Source: a virus. Taken from it: a DNA stretch of 49,118 nucleotides. Shown here piece by piece: positions 41,855 to 49,118 of the stretch. Position numbers and translations under genes: made by a program. The notes below the pieces were generated by a model, which was not told the origin of the DNA, ran no database searches, and saw only the letters and a program-made list of their open reading frames with translations. Position 1 is the first letter of the stretch. Each line of letters begins with the position of its first letter. The DNA lies in IMG/VR virus record IMGVR_UViG_3300013131_003358, positions 1 through 49,118 of that record; one strand, written 5' to 3'.

Positions 41855-42512
41855 AACCTCTCACAAATTCGTAAAACTCGTTTCTAGTTGCGGCATCATC
41901 TTTAAATGCACCCGTCAATTTACTAGTCTTCATACTAGCCCCGCCATGCTTTACACCACGACATTGTACGCAATTATGTGTCGCTTCAATCATAACAGCA
42001 ACACCTTTATTATCATCAATAATAGTGTTTATGGCATGGTGTATTGCAACAGTTAACTGTTCTTGGATAGCACCTCTTCGACCAAAGTGCTCAACTAATC
42101 GATTTAGCTTGCTAAGCCCGACAACTTTACTATCTGTTCCCGGAATATATGCAACATGTACTCTACCCATAATTGTCTGGTGATGATGAGAGCACATACT
42201 AGTTAATGGAATGCCTCCCTCAAATACCATACCATCATACCCATCGCTAGGAAAAGCTGTGATGTCAGGCGCGCCTTCATATCGGCCGGCCCATAGATCA
42301 TTAACATAGGCTTTGGCTACGCGATATGGCGTCTTATCGGAGTTCGGATCATTTCGCCAATCACATTTAAGTGCATCTAGAAATTTACCAAATGCATCGG
42401 CAGCTGCATTAATCATATCAGCCTTTTCGCTTTCTGTCAGAGGACGATTCGTCGCAATGCCATTTGCAAATCCGGCAGTAACAAGCTCTAAGTTATGAGC
42501 ATCACTCATCAT
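41835..42512 (-). CDS. folE: GTP cyclohydrolase I
   Basis: 225 residues. KTPYRVAKAYVNDLW at 60-74, SMCSHHHQTIMGRVHVAYIP at 105-124 with zinc ligands Cys107 and His110, VGLSKLNRLVEHFGRR, and HNCVQCRG at 179-186 holding the second Cys of the zinc site. Converts GTP to 7,8-dihydroneopterin triphosphate, the first step of folate and of 7-deazaguanine synthesis. In a phage with queD, queE and dpdA the second role is the more likely. Overlaps groES by 11 bases and hpt by 20. Confidence 0.96.
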   Translation of the reverse strand: MMSDAHNLELVTAGFANGIATNRPLTESEKADMINAAADAFGKFLDALKCDWRNDPNSDKTPYRVAKAYVNDLWAGRYEGAPDITAFPSDGYDGMVFEGGIPLTSMCSHHHQTIMGRVHVAYIPGTDSKVVGLSKLNRLVEHFGRRGAIQEQLTVAIHHAINTIIDDNKGVAVMIEATHNCVQCRGVKHGGASMKTSKLTGAFKDDAATRNEFYEFVRGYGNSIS

Positions 42513-42801
42513 ATGCGACCATTAGGATTTCCGATGCTCTTACCAAATAAAATTTCTCGTTGTCGAGTTCAACGCGATTAGAATGTCCTGATAACAACTC
42601 ACTACGAACAATCACCGTATTGCCCGGCTTAATATCCATTGTAATTCTGTCACCCGTCTGTGTAAAAATACCAGGACCTGCATCTACTACATCTGCATGT
42701 ACCAATGAACTTTGTTGCGGGGTCATAATAATACCACCCGCGGACTTTGTTTCTTCTCGCTTCTTGAGCAAGAGATAATCACCTGTTGGAATCATTTTCA
42801 T
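42502..42801 (-). CDS. groES: GroES-like co-chaperonin
   Basis: 99 residues from MKMIPTGDYLLL; start 42801 is chosen because GAGGAG lies six to seven bases before it, while the longer frame from 42882 lies inside queE. KKREETKSAGGIIMTPQQSS matches the GroES mobile loop that binds GroEL (ETKSAGGIVL), and ADVVDAGPGIFTQTGDR, KPGNTVIVRSE and VRASEILMVAYD complete the fold. Forms the lid for a GroEL ring, presumably the phage's own at 32155. Placed between queE and folE, not beside groEL. Confidence 0.9.
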   Translation of the reverse strand: MKMIPTGDYLLLKKREETKSAGGIIMTPQQSSLVHADVVDAGPGIFTQTGDRITMDIKPGNTVIVRSELLSGHSNRVELDNEKFYLVRASEILMVAYDE

Positions 42802-42802
42802 G

Positions 42803-43573
42803 TTATACTCCTCTTTTTGTATCGTATGCAATAATATGTTCTCTACCGGTAAAATTATATCCGTGTATAGCACACATTTCAAATACTTGTGGATAAATAT
42901 TAATTAGTTCTTGACGATTATCGCCCGCGGGCATAATCCATGTTTTATTTTTTGGGATATCCATCTTAACTCGAAAAGCCTCAATTTCTTGCAATGTCTC
43001 TTCTGTGCCATCCCATACAGGCTTGTAATGATAATCCGTATGATACTCGATCATCTTTTGAATTGCTTCATAATTAAGTCTATGCCTGTTATGCGTATCA
43101 ATGAATTTTTCGTCCACCACTTTACCAGCTGGCGTAGTGATACCGACACGAGGGACAGAATTATTAAACTTAGGGCTAAGGGATACGAGGCCAATCGGAT
43201 AATCAGTGGAAACGAACTGCGACCCCTCTGTTTCGATCGTGATGGTAATGTTCCGTTCATGTGCAAAATGCGTTAATTCATTAACAAGTGCTGGATGCAT
43301 TGTGGGCGATCCACCTGTTAACATCATTTCTGTGACATGTGGATACTTATCATATATTGCAATAATATCGTTAAACGTAAATACGCCTTTCTCCGGATGG
43401 ATACTTGTATACCATGAATCGCACCAACCGCCTTCGCCGAACCAGCATCTATGCGTACAGCCGGTAGTTCGTACTGCAATCGTTGGCATACCGGCGCGAC
43501 TACCTTCACTTTGAACACAAAGATATAGTTCTACTATAGGCAATGTTTTATTGTAATCTTCTACTCTACTCAT
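42803..43573 (-). CDS. queE: 7-carboxy-7-deazaguanine synthase, radical SAM
   Basis: 256 residues. PIVELYLCVQSEGSRAGMPT is the typical QueE opening (F-S-QGEG). The 4Fe-4S cluster Cys residues are Cys39, Cys43 and Cys51, spaced Cx3Cx7C rather than the common Cx3Cx2C, followed by DSWYTS. MMLTGGSPTMHPAL holds the GGxP motif for SAM and IETEGSQ the substrate Glu. Converts 6-carboxy-tetrahydropterin to 7-carboxy-7-deazaguanine. Ends one base before groES starts. Confidence 0.93.
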   Translation of the reverse strand: MSRVEDYNKTLPIVELYLCVQSEGSRAGMPTIAVRTTGCTHRCWFGEGGWCDSWYTSIHPEKGVFTFNDIIAIYDKYPHVTEMMLTGGSPTMHPALVNELTHFAHERNITITIETEGSQFVSTDYPIGLVSLSPKFNNSVPRVGITTPAGKVVDEKFIDTHNRHRLNYEAIQKMIEYHTDYHYKPVWDGTEETLQEIEAFRVKMDIPKNKTWIMPAGDNRQELINIYPQVFEMCAIHGYNFTGREHIIAYDTKRGV

Positions 43574-43608
43574 ATCTTAAAATGATAACCTATTATTTTT
43601 TATCTGAC

Positions 43609-43619
43609 TTAATATAAAT
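43609..43619 (-). promoter_or_regulatory. ATTTATATTAA motif between queD and queE
   Basis: Minus-strand ATTTATATTAA, identical to the copy at 29845, beginning at the queD stop and about 35 bases before queE. Candidate promoter for queE-groES-folE-hpt. Confidence 0.3.
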
Positions 43620-44089
43620 CATTCACTATAGCTAGCACTATTTCGATCATGTTCATACACTTCTACTTTAATAGCTTTAACTCTACCGTTAGTCTCAACT
43701 TCTAAAAATTCATTAATTTTTTCATATAGAAACTCAGCAAACCGTTCGCAGCCGACCGCGGGCAACACTCTCAATTGAATCACGCCCATTCGATCTAACT
43801 GCCTAAACATCTCAAGTTGCGGGTCATCTATCGCAACTAATGTTGTATGATCTAAAAGCCATGCAAAATAATCTTTGGGAGGACGGGTGTCAATTGACGA
43901 CTTTGCGCGTTTCATACCGCCAAAGTCATATACCCAATTACGTTCATCTAGTTCGCCTTCAAACCAAACGCGAAATGATACAGCATAACCATGTAAATAC
44001 TTGCAATGGGTTCCCTCAGCTTTCCATTGTCTAAAACAAGCTGAATACCCATCGAATAATTTTGTCGACTGAAATTTTTTAGACTTCAT
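43619..44089 (-). CDS. queD: 6-carboxy-5,6,7,8-tetrahydropterin synthase
   Basis: 156 residues. GTHCKYLHGYAVSFRVW at 26-42 matches the C---LHGH strand of QueD/PTPS with Cys29 as the catalytic residue and His33 as a metal ligand. The second His of HGH is Tyr35, and the AAH ligand at residue 18 is Cys, so the metal site differs from E. coli QueD; such a form with FRQW is known to me from other phages. WVYDFGGMK, LDHTTLVAIDDP and VEVYEHDRNSASY complete the T-fold. Makes the substrate of QueE. Its ATG overlaps the stop of the 44089 gene. Confidence 0.9.
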   Translation of the reverse strand: MKSKKFQSTKLFDGYSACFRQWKAEGTHCKYLHGYAVSFRVWFEGELDERNWVYDFGGMKRAKSSIDTRPPKDYFAWLLDHTTLVAIDDPQLEMFRQLDRMGVIQLRVLPAVGCERFAEFLYEKINEFLEVETNGRVKAIKVEVYEHDRNSASYSE

Positions 44090-44385
44090 TAATTAGCCTC
44101 GTCCTGATATGTCCATGCCATCCAGTATTTCTTACCGTCAAGCAAATGAGATGCATAACAATCCCAATGCCGAGAAAGCTCGTTCATTTTGATTTGCATC
44201 TTATGATAGTCATTAAACAACATAAAATTGCTAGCATTCGGATACATTTGAACAAATGACTGTCCTGAATGCAAAAATGATGGCGACTGAACTGCTTCAT
44301 ATGCCATCGTCTTCAAGTACTCTTGATCGTACTTTTCTAGGGGCTTCATGTCGAATGTAACATCGACGTCTTTAAACTTAAACAT
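44089..44385 (-). CDS. Hypothetical protein
   Basis: 98 residues. VTFDMKPLEKYDQEYLKTMA, NASNFMLFNDYHKMQIKMNELS and a Trp-rich end (KYWMAWTYQDEAN). No motif assigned. It precedes queD in transcription order and is joined to it by a TAATG overlap, so it is likely co-expressed with the deazaguanine genes; whether it takes part in the pathway is unknown. Confidence 0.62.
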   Translation of the reverse strand: MFKFKDVDVTFDMKPLEKYDQEYLKTMAYEAVQSPSFLHSGQSFVQMYPNASNFMLFNDYHKMQIKMNELSRHWDCYASHLLDGKKYWMAWTYQDEAN

Positions 44386-44424
44386 TGTAACTATTTTTGA
44401 TTTGATATGGTTAATATAGTAACG

Positions 44425-44568
44425 TTATTTCAAATTATCAAATAATTTTTGATATTGTTCCATCCGTTTCTTTAAAAAAAGTTCGTAGAAGTATTCATCG
44501 TCTAGATAATCATCATGTGATTCGGCTAGATTATCATCATGATATAACAATGCTTTGATTTTTCCCAT
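44425..44568 (-). CDS. Small acidic protein
   Basis: 47 residues from MGKIKALLYHDDNLAESHDD. The frame opens as far back as 44652, but the N-terminal part of that longer version is Lys-rich and overlaps the previous gene by 31 bases, so the shorter start is preferred; no clear Shine-Dalgarno sequence for either. Asp, His, Tyr and Lys rich, with no motif recognised. Confidence 0.45.
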   Translation of the reverse strand: MGKIKALLYHDDNLAESHDDYLDDEYFYELFLKKRMEQYQKLFDNLK

Positions 44569-44621
44569 AAAATAAAGATATGAACAAATTTTGTTAAAAC
44601 CAAATATTTTGAATATTTTTT

Positions 44622-45098
44622 TTACTTTTTTATTGGGCCTCCGGACAGCCATGCGTCACACGTACGTGCGCCAGCACATTTAAACCAAAACAATTCGCAG
44701 AAACCTAAATCGGCTTGGTCGACAATTGTTTTACCAGCTGGGCCTATAGCATCTGCTATTTTCTTTATTGTTGCTGGCGATTTATCAAATGCCGAACAAT
44801 TACTACATCTAGACGTTTTTGCATGTTCTACTGTAGTATCCCACATATGTGCTTTATCTTCCCAAAACTTTTCAGTGCCTTTTTCATCATCTGGATTTAG
44901 TGGGCCGTACCGATACTCTTTGATCGTATGATTTCTATTTAGTGTATTAAGATCTAAATCTTCAATTGCATCGTCAGGCTTGACATTCTTACCTTGAATC
45001 TCTTTTTCTTTTTTTAATGCAGCCGGAGTATTGTTATCACCAAAGTCTGACAACTTACCTTCTAATACAATATTTTTTACAATTGTCTTAAGTTTCAT
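44622..45098 (-). CDS. Cys-rich phage protein with capsid-targeting-like N-terminus
   Basis: 158 residues. MKLKTIVKNIVLEGK starts like the other putative head-packaged proteins of the window (6093 and 8144). The C-terminal third has CSNC at 98-101, then Cys134, Cys141 and Cys147 in ADLGFCELFWFKCAGARTCDAW, a conserved phage domain of unknown function; the Cys spacing recalls small iron-sulfur or zinc proteins. It ends SGGPIKK. Overlaps the 45095 gene by 4 bases. Confidence 0.65.
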   Translation of the reverse strand: MKLKTIVKNIVLEGKLSDFGDNNTPAALKKEKEIQGKNVKPDDAIEDLDLNTLNRNHTIKEYRYGPLNPDDEKGTEKFWEDKAHMWDTTVEHAKTSRCSNCSAFDKSPATIKKIADAIGPAGKTIVDQADLGFCELFWFKCAGARTCDAWLSGGPIKK

Positions 45099-45730
45099 TT
45101 ATTATCCCAAATTACATTTTTAAACTGTTCCGGAGGCAATCCAAAATAATTTGTACGCCATAAAGTTTGATCGAAAAAGCTTAATCCATACCACTCATCT
45201 CGCTTACGCCATAACGTAGCTGCCACGTCATCCCAATCCTGAGCTAGTACAAATTGTTCTATACTTGCGCGCTTTTCTTCTACTAATTCATACTGAAACG
45301 AGTCCCACTCATAATGAAATACTTCGAATACAGCATCTTTACTGACATAGTCAATTGATATATCAATGCCCCATTTAGGTTTCATTTTAATGAGTTTATA
45401 TAGCAGCGGATTTTGGTTAGCATAATAATTTAATTGATCTAATGCCTCGGAGTCAAATCCCTTGCGTTCAAACAAATCTGAGTGATTTATATGAGCGCCG
45501 TTATGTTTATTCCATGTTATCCAATCGTATCGTAGACAATCTTCGTGCCGGCGTTCAACGGCAGAATAGCCATTATATATTAAAAATGACTGCTCTGCCG
45601 CTGTTAAATGATAGCCGTTTTGGTCAAACAATTTAACACTAGCCGGATCAATTAAAATCTCATCTAGTTCTGTTGCATTAATGTAACATGGATTAGGATT
45701 TAGTTTGTTTGTCGACAGCTTCATTGTCAT
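45095..45730 (-). CDS. Conserved marine-phage hypothetical protein
   Basis: 211 residues. VFEVFHYEWDSFQYELVEEKR, FVLAQDWDDVAATLWRKRDEW and LSFFDQTLWRTNYFGLPPEQF match a protein I remember from T4-like cyanophages, of unknown function. The Trp content is high. The first residues overlap the small ORF at 45693 by 38 bases. ATG at 45730 or 45724 may be used. Confidence 0.7.
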   Translation of the reverse strand: MTMKLSTNKLNPNPCYINATELDEILIDPASVKLFDQNGYHLTAAEQSFLIYNGYSAVERRHEDCLRYDWITWNKHNGAHINHSDLFERKGFDSEALDQLNYYANQNPLLYKLIKMKPKWGIDISIDYVSKDAVFEVFHYEWDSFQYELVEEKRASIEQFVLAQDWDDVAATLWRKRDEWYGLSFFDQTLWRTNYFGLPPEQFKNVIWDNK

Positions 45731-45815
45731 CTATATTTGTATATGAACAACTAGTTTTATTTTTTAATAAATATTCACGTACATATAGATCGAGTATCCA
45801 ATCGTTGTTCATCAT
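45693..45815 (-). CDS. Possible small ORF after nrdJ
   Basis: 40 residues (MMNNDWILDLYVREYLLKNK...). Its ATG overlaps the nrdJ stop as TAATG, the coupling seen elsewhere in this window, which is the main support. It overlaps the next gene by 38 bases, longer than usual. No family recognised. Confidence 0.4.
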   Translation of the reverse strand: MMNNDWILDLYVREYLLKNKTSCSYTNIDDNEAVDKQTKS

Positions 45816-47671
45816 TATCTAATTTCGCATGCTCCACCAGCACAGGCTAATTCACCTGATAAATCTGTCATATCATCACTTTCAATAATACGTGACAGGT
45901 CAACATCTTTAAGCGACGACATCATACGGTCGAATTGATCTTTAGTAATATCTTCAAATGGCGCCTGTGTATATGTCCCGCCATCATATGGCAGTACTGA
46001 CAATCCGTTGTAATATTCTCGATTTTCCCACATCCACTCACCAGCTGCTTCCCATTCATGCTCACGCAACGAAATTGTTGCTGATACATTATGTGTATTA
46101 GAGCCAGTTCTATGTCCTGGGCGTACCCATTCTTGAGTTACGCGCTTTACACGCTCGAGCAATTGAAATGGCGATTCCGTACGCATAATAGCTCCATCCG
46201 GTGACTTTTGCGGAATGCTAATGACGGCCGTATCATGTGGTCTAAAATACTCATCCTCGACTAACTCTGGATGGTATGTCTTTAAGTATGAATAGATTGA
46301 TTCATTTTTTCCAACACGAATACGACGAATATAATAATCATTGTGCCATGCATGGATGCCTGATGAAGTACCTAACGTTAGTGATGTAGTGCCTGCAGGC
46401 TTAACGGTAGTACAACGAGCTGATTTATTAATCATGATAATATCCGCAACTCGAGCATTTTCATCTTTAACGATTTTTGCAGCCTTCTTCATATCATATC
46501 CCAATACAGTACCTGACCCAATACCTGTCATTGATACTCCTATCAATGCATCTTTTTCCGTTGTACGTTGCCAAATTGGTCGTAAATAATGAAACTCCGT
46601 ATATCCGGCTTGTAATGTGCCGATAAATGCAGCTGCCTTAACTCTAGCATCAAAGTCATCTTGAGATTCGATATTTGATACATTTACTTCACATAAATTA
46701 CAAAATTGAAATGGCCGTAGTGCAATTTCACAGCATGGATTAGTGCCCCAATCTTTATCGTTAGATAGGTAGATGCCCGGCTCGCCAGCGCCAGATAATT
46801 CAACACGCTTCCACAATTCTGTAAAAAATGCTTTAGTGATGCGGTGTCTTAGCAATACAGCTGAATTATTAGCACGTCCGCGTTGTGGATTGATTTCCCA
46901 CCATTCGCCGGATTTACATGCAATCATTTCATCATCGTCCGCCGAAAATAATGATATAAGAGCAGCACGGCGAATCCCCCCGGCAAGAACAGCATCAGCA
47001 ATGTGGCAAACAATATCATGGGTTTCGATTGGAGTAAGTTTTTCACCGTCTTTCTTTTCATTTAGAATCCCTTCAATCTTAACTAAACATTCCTTGAGAG
47101 GCTGCGGGCCCGGTGCTTTTCCACCAGATGTTACTAATCGAGCCCCTTTTGGCCGTATATCAGAAAAGTCAAATTTTAATCTAGAACCACCGTAAAAATA
47201 CGACTTCATTAATGCCTTAACTGCATCTGCCCAGCCTTCGATTGAGTCTGCAATTAAAAATCTACGGCGTCTATCTGTATTAGGCTTTCTTATCTCCGGG
47301 AGTTGACTTACATGATGCTTTTGTACTGAATAGCCGACGCCGGTTCCACCTAACAGTAAAAACATTGTCTCACCAAAAGCTCGCCAGTCATCGATTGGCA
47401 AATATGCACAATTGTAAATCCTATTAGGAGAAATTTCTATCGGTCGGCCGCCGAACTGCAAGCTACGCATAGACGGCAGTATTTTTTTGTCATACACATA
47501 TTTGTAAGTCGCCTCAATCTCATCCTGTAATGCCGGGTACTTACGCTTGTGCATTTCCTTATTACGCGTAACTAATTCATCCCAAGTTTCTCGACGTTGT
47601 AGTTCATCATTATACTTGGCATATTTCATGTAAACTGTAATGTCTGATAGAATTTTGTTTGAAACATCCAT
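45815..47671 (-). CDS. nrdJ: Ribonucleotide reductase, class II (adenosylcobalamin-dependent)
   Basis: 618 residues. ILPSMRSLQFGGRPIEISPNR, NCAYLPIDDWRAFGETMFLLLGGTGVGYSV, NPCCEIALRPFQFCNLCEVN at the active site and KPAGTTSLTLGTSSGIHAWH identify the RNR catalytic barrel. The end CAGGACEIR carries the redox Cys pair. The monomeric layout with no partner small subunit (nrdB) nearby, and the close match to B12-dependent RNRs of marine phages and bacteria, point to class II. Makes deoxynucleotides, using cobalamin rather than oxygen, so the host should have or take up B12. Shine-Dalgarno AAAGGA. Confidence 0.93.
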   Translation of the reverse strand: MDVSNKILSDITVYMKYAKYNDELQRRETWDELVTRNKEMHKRKYPALQDEIEATYKYVYDKKILPSMRSLQFGGRPIEISPNRIYNCAYLPIDDWRAFGETMFLLLGGTGVGYSVQKHHVSQLPEIRKPNTDRRRRFLIADSIEGWADAVKALMKSYFYGGSRLKFDFSDIRPKGARLVTSGGKAPGPQPLKECLVKIEGILNEKKDGEKLTPIETHDIVCHIADAVLAGGIRRAALISLFSADDDEMIACKSGEWWEINPQRGRANNSAVLLRHRITKAFFTELWKRVELSGAGEPGIYLSNDKDWGTNPCCEIALRPFQFCNLCEVNVSNIESQDDFDARVKAAAFIGTLQAGYTEFHYLRPIWQRTTEKDALIGVSMTGIGSGTVLGYDMKKAAKIVKDENARVADIIMINKSARCTTVKPAGTTSLTLGTSSGIHAWHNDYYIRRIRVGKNESIYSYLKTYHPELVEDEYFRPHDTAVISIPQKSPDGAIMRTESPFQLLERVKRVTQEWVRPGHRTGSNTHNVSATISLREHEWEAAGEWMWENREYYNGLSVLPYDGGTYTQAPFEDITKDQFDRMMSSLKDVDLSRIIESDDMTDLSGELACAGGACEIR

Positions 47672-47696
47672 GATTAAAGTCCTTTAAGTGTAAGAT

Positions 47697-47716
47697 TGTA
47701 ACTCTTTAAAGTTACA
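47697..47716 (-). promoter_or_regulatory. Hairpin in the nrdJ leader
   Basis: TGTAACT and AGTTACA pair perfectly over seven bases around a six-base loop, about 25 bases upstream of the nrdJ start. No U run follows on the minus strand, so it is not a terminator. The leader also holds CTATATTTAA at 47737-47746. It might shape translation of nrdJ; no cobalamin riboswitch is recognisable. Confidence 0.35.
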
Positions 47717-47795
47717 AAAACGTTGTGTTTATAATATTAAATATAGTGCACTCACTCATAACCTAACAGCTTTTTGATAAAAATACTTACTTTTT

Positions 47796-49118
47796 TTATT
47801 CAAAGCCATCATTCTTAATCTCATTAAACTTAGCCGCTAACATTTTACGAGCAAGTTCATTGCCATTATCCATTTGCTTTTTAGTATCTTTACCATCTAT
47901 AGATGTATCGGCATAAATATTAAACTGTCCATTCGATGTGTTCATTTTACTAGGCAATGTGATACCATCCGGTCCGAACCGATTTTTAATTACATGCCAT
48001 CTACCGGTACCGGCTAATTTATCCTGAACTTTACGCGATAATGAAATGATAAAGTCAGCAACCATAACCTTACCATATGATTCAGCAACTTTACTTGCAT
48101 CGATAATATCTTCTTCTAGTGCCGATCGATTTGCCTGAGACGCAGTCCACAATGGTATTTCATAGTCGCCAGCAAGGCCACGTAAGTCTTCATATATACC
48201 TTCTAGTTCATGTCGTTTTTCTTGGCCGTGGCCTCTAAGCAAATCAGCATAGTCAACGATGATAATATCAGGACGCTTGCCTTGTAGTATACATTTTTCT
48301 ACGTGAGCTCGAATCCCCATGACTGATACTGTTTTAGTAGGAAAGTATTTGATAATTAACTCACCTTTTATTTTTGACAATTGCTCTTTTACTTCAGTCT
48401 GATAATTCTTTAGGTTTTGATTTGCAATACCCGTGATGACCGAGTCGTATCGTAAGCCGACATACGCTTGATTTAATTCAAGTGTATAATGTACTACCGT
48501 CTTACCTTGTTTTACAGCATGAGCGCCAATATTCATTAAAGCCCATGACTTACCAATACCTGCAGGTGCTACCATTACTCCCAACTCGCCTTTGCCAAGA
48601 CCTCCATCGGTTAATTCATTTATCACTTCCCATGGGGTACCTAATACATCACGAACTGCATCTGTATATCGTTCGTCGATATTTAGCATATACTCATGAC
48701 CAATGTCCTTGTCAGCGCCGGCTTTAAGTGCATTATCAATTTGTACTTTTATTTCTTCGTAGCGTCCGGACTTAAGCAATTCAACTGATCCTAGAATTGC
48801 CTTTTTAATTTCTTGGTTTTTACAAAAATCTAAGGCTTGTTGCTTAATGAAATCTAAATCCGTTGAATCGGTGTACTTCCATGCATCACGTAAATGCTGA
48901 ATTATTTGCGACTTTAAAACTTCTTGTTCAACATCATCAAGCTTAACCTTAAGTACTTCAAGAGTCGGCGTACCTTTATATTGTAAGTTATAATCTAGAA
49001 TTTGTTCAACTAGCCAATTGTTAGCATCACTTTCAAAATACTTTGGTGAGATAATATCAGATATTTGTTGTAAAAATGATTTATCTGTTAATAAAGATGT
49101 TATTACTTTGATCTGAAA
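47796..49118 (-). CDS. Replicative DNA helicase, DnaB/gp41-like (5' end outside the window)
   Basis: The frame is open from the window end to TAA at 47796, giving the last 440 residues; the start is beyond 49118. Walker A VAPAGIGKSWALMNI at about 183-197 of the visible part, Walker B PDIIIVDYADLL, then a QANRSALEEDI region and an arginine-finger-like SRKVQDK stretch identify a RecA-fold helicase of the DnaB/T4 gp41 type. The preceding visible part is helical, as in the linker region. Unwinds DNA ahead of the polymerase. Confidence 0.9.
   Translation of the reverse strand, partial: FQIKVITSLLTDKSFLQQISDIISPKYFESDANNWLVEQILDYNLQYKGTPTLEVLKVKLDDVEQEVLKSQIIQHLRDAWKYTDSTDLDFIKQQALDFCKNQEIKKAILGSVELLKSGRYEEIKVQIDNALKAGADKDIGHEYMLNIDERYTDAVRDVLGTPWEVINELTDGGLGKGELGVMVAPAGIGKSWALMNIGAHAVKQGKTVVHYTLELNQAYVGLRYDSVITGIANQNLKNYQTEVKEQLSKIKGELIIKYFPTKTVSVMGIRAHVEKCILQGKRPDIIIVDYADLLRGHGQEKRHELEGIYEDLRGLAGDYEIPLWTASQANRSALEEDIIDASKVAESYGKVMVADFIISLSRKVQDKLAGTGRWHVIKNRFGPDGITLPSKMNTSNGQFNIYADTSIDGKDTKKQMDNGNELARKMLAAKFNEIKNDGFE

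Overview
The window looks like an inner segment of the genome of a large, AT-rich, T4-like tailed phage (a myovirus), probably from a marine or other aquatic setting. The evidence is a T4-type replication set (family B DNA polymerase, sliding clamp, both clamp-loader subunits, replicative helicase), phage nucleotide-metabolism genes (thymidylate synthase, dUTPase, B12-dependent ribonucleotide reductase), a phage tRNA array, and many small ORFs of the kind shared by marine T4-like phages. Every convincing gene is on the minus strand, usually overlapping its neighbour by 1-20 bases (ATGA or TAATG junctions), so transcription runs from high to low coordinates. Many starts have a Shine-Dalgarno sequence. 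The host cannot be fixed from sequence alone.

Layout, low to high coordinates. 1-961: 5' part of thyA (running off the window), a likely terminator and a membrane-anchored coiled-coil protein. 1003-2291: eight tRNA genes, two with abnormal anticodon arms, interleaved with non-coding DNA that folds into hairpins. 2387-6041: small accessory genes, including an RNase H-like protein, an HNH endonuclease, a lytic transglycosylase and a ClpS-like adaptor. 6093-9854: proteins that may be packaged in the head (an ADP-ribosyltransferase-like protein and a ParB-like protein, both with a short N-terminal sequence resembling the T4 capsid-targeting sequence) plus conserved phage proteins.

9867-29816 is an approximately 20 kb glycan-synthesis island. 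It holds about fifteen glycosyltransferases of several folds, a UDP-sugar 6-dehydrogenase, three extended SDR sugar epimerase/dehydratase genes and two methyltransferases. One glycosyltransferase is split by a frameshift. 29861-38573 holds replication and DNA-handling genes: a SLOG protein, a Cas4/AddB-like nuclease, DUF3310, gp62-like and gp44-like clamp loaders, a complete GroEL, dUTPase, the gp45-like clamp, a DpdA-like DNA transglycosylase and an overlapping glycosyltransferase. 38610-41090 is DNA polymerase, with an in-frame TAA just before what looks like its clamp-binding tail.

41127-44385 holds hpt, folE, groES, queE and queD. FolE, QueD and QueE make 7-carboxy-7-deazaguanine from GTP, and DpdA would place a 7-deazaguanine base into DNA, so the window carries most of a DNA-hypermodification pathway. 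queC is not seen here. 44425-49118 has small unknown genes, the class II ribonucleotide reductase and the truncated replicative helicase.

The observations most worth following are the 7-deazaguanine system with a glycosyltransferase fused to it by gene overlap, the large glycan island, the phage-borne ClpS, the complete GroEL/GroES pair held at two separate loci, and the interrupted polymerase tail.
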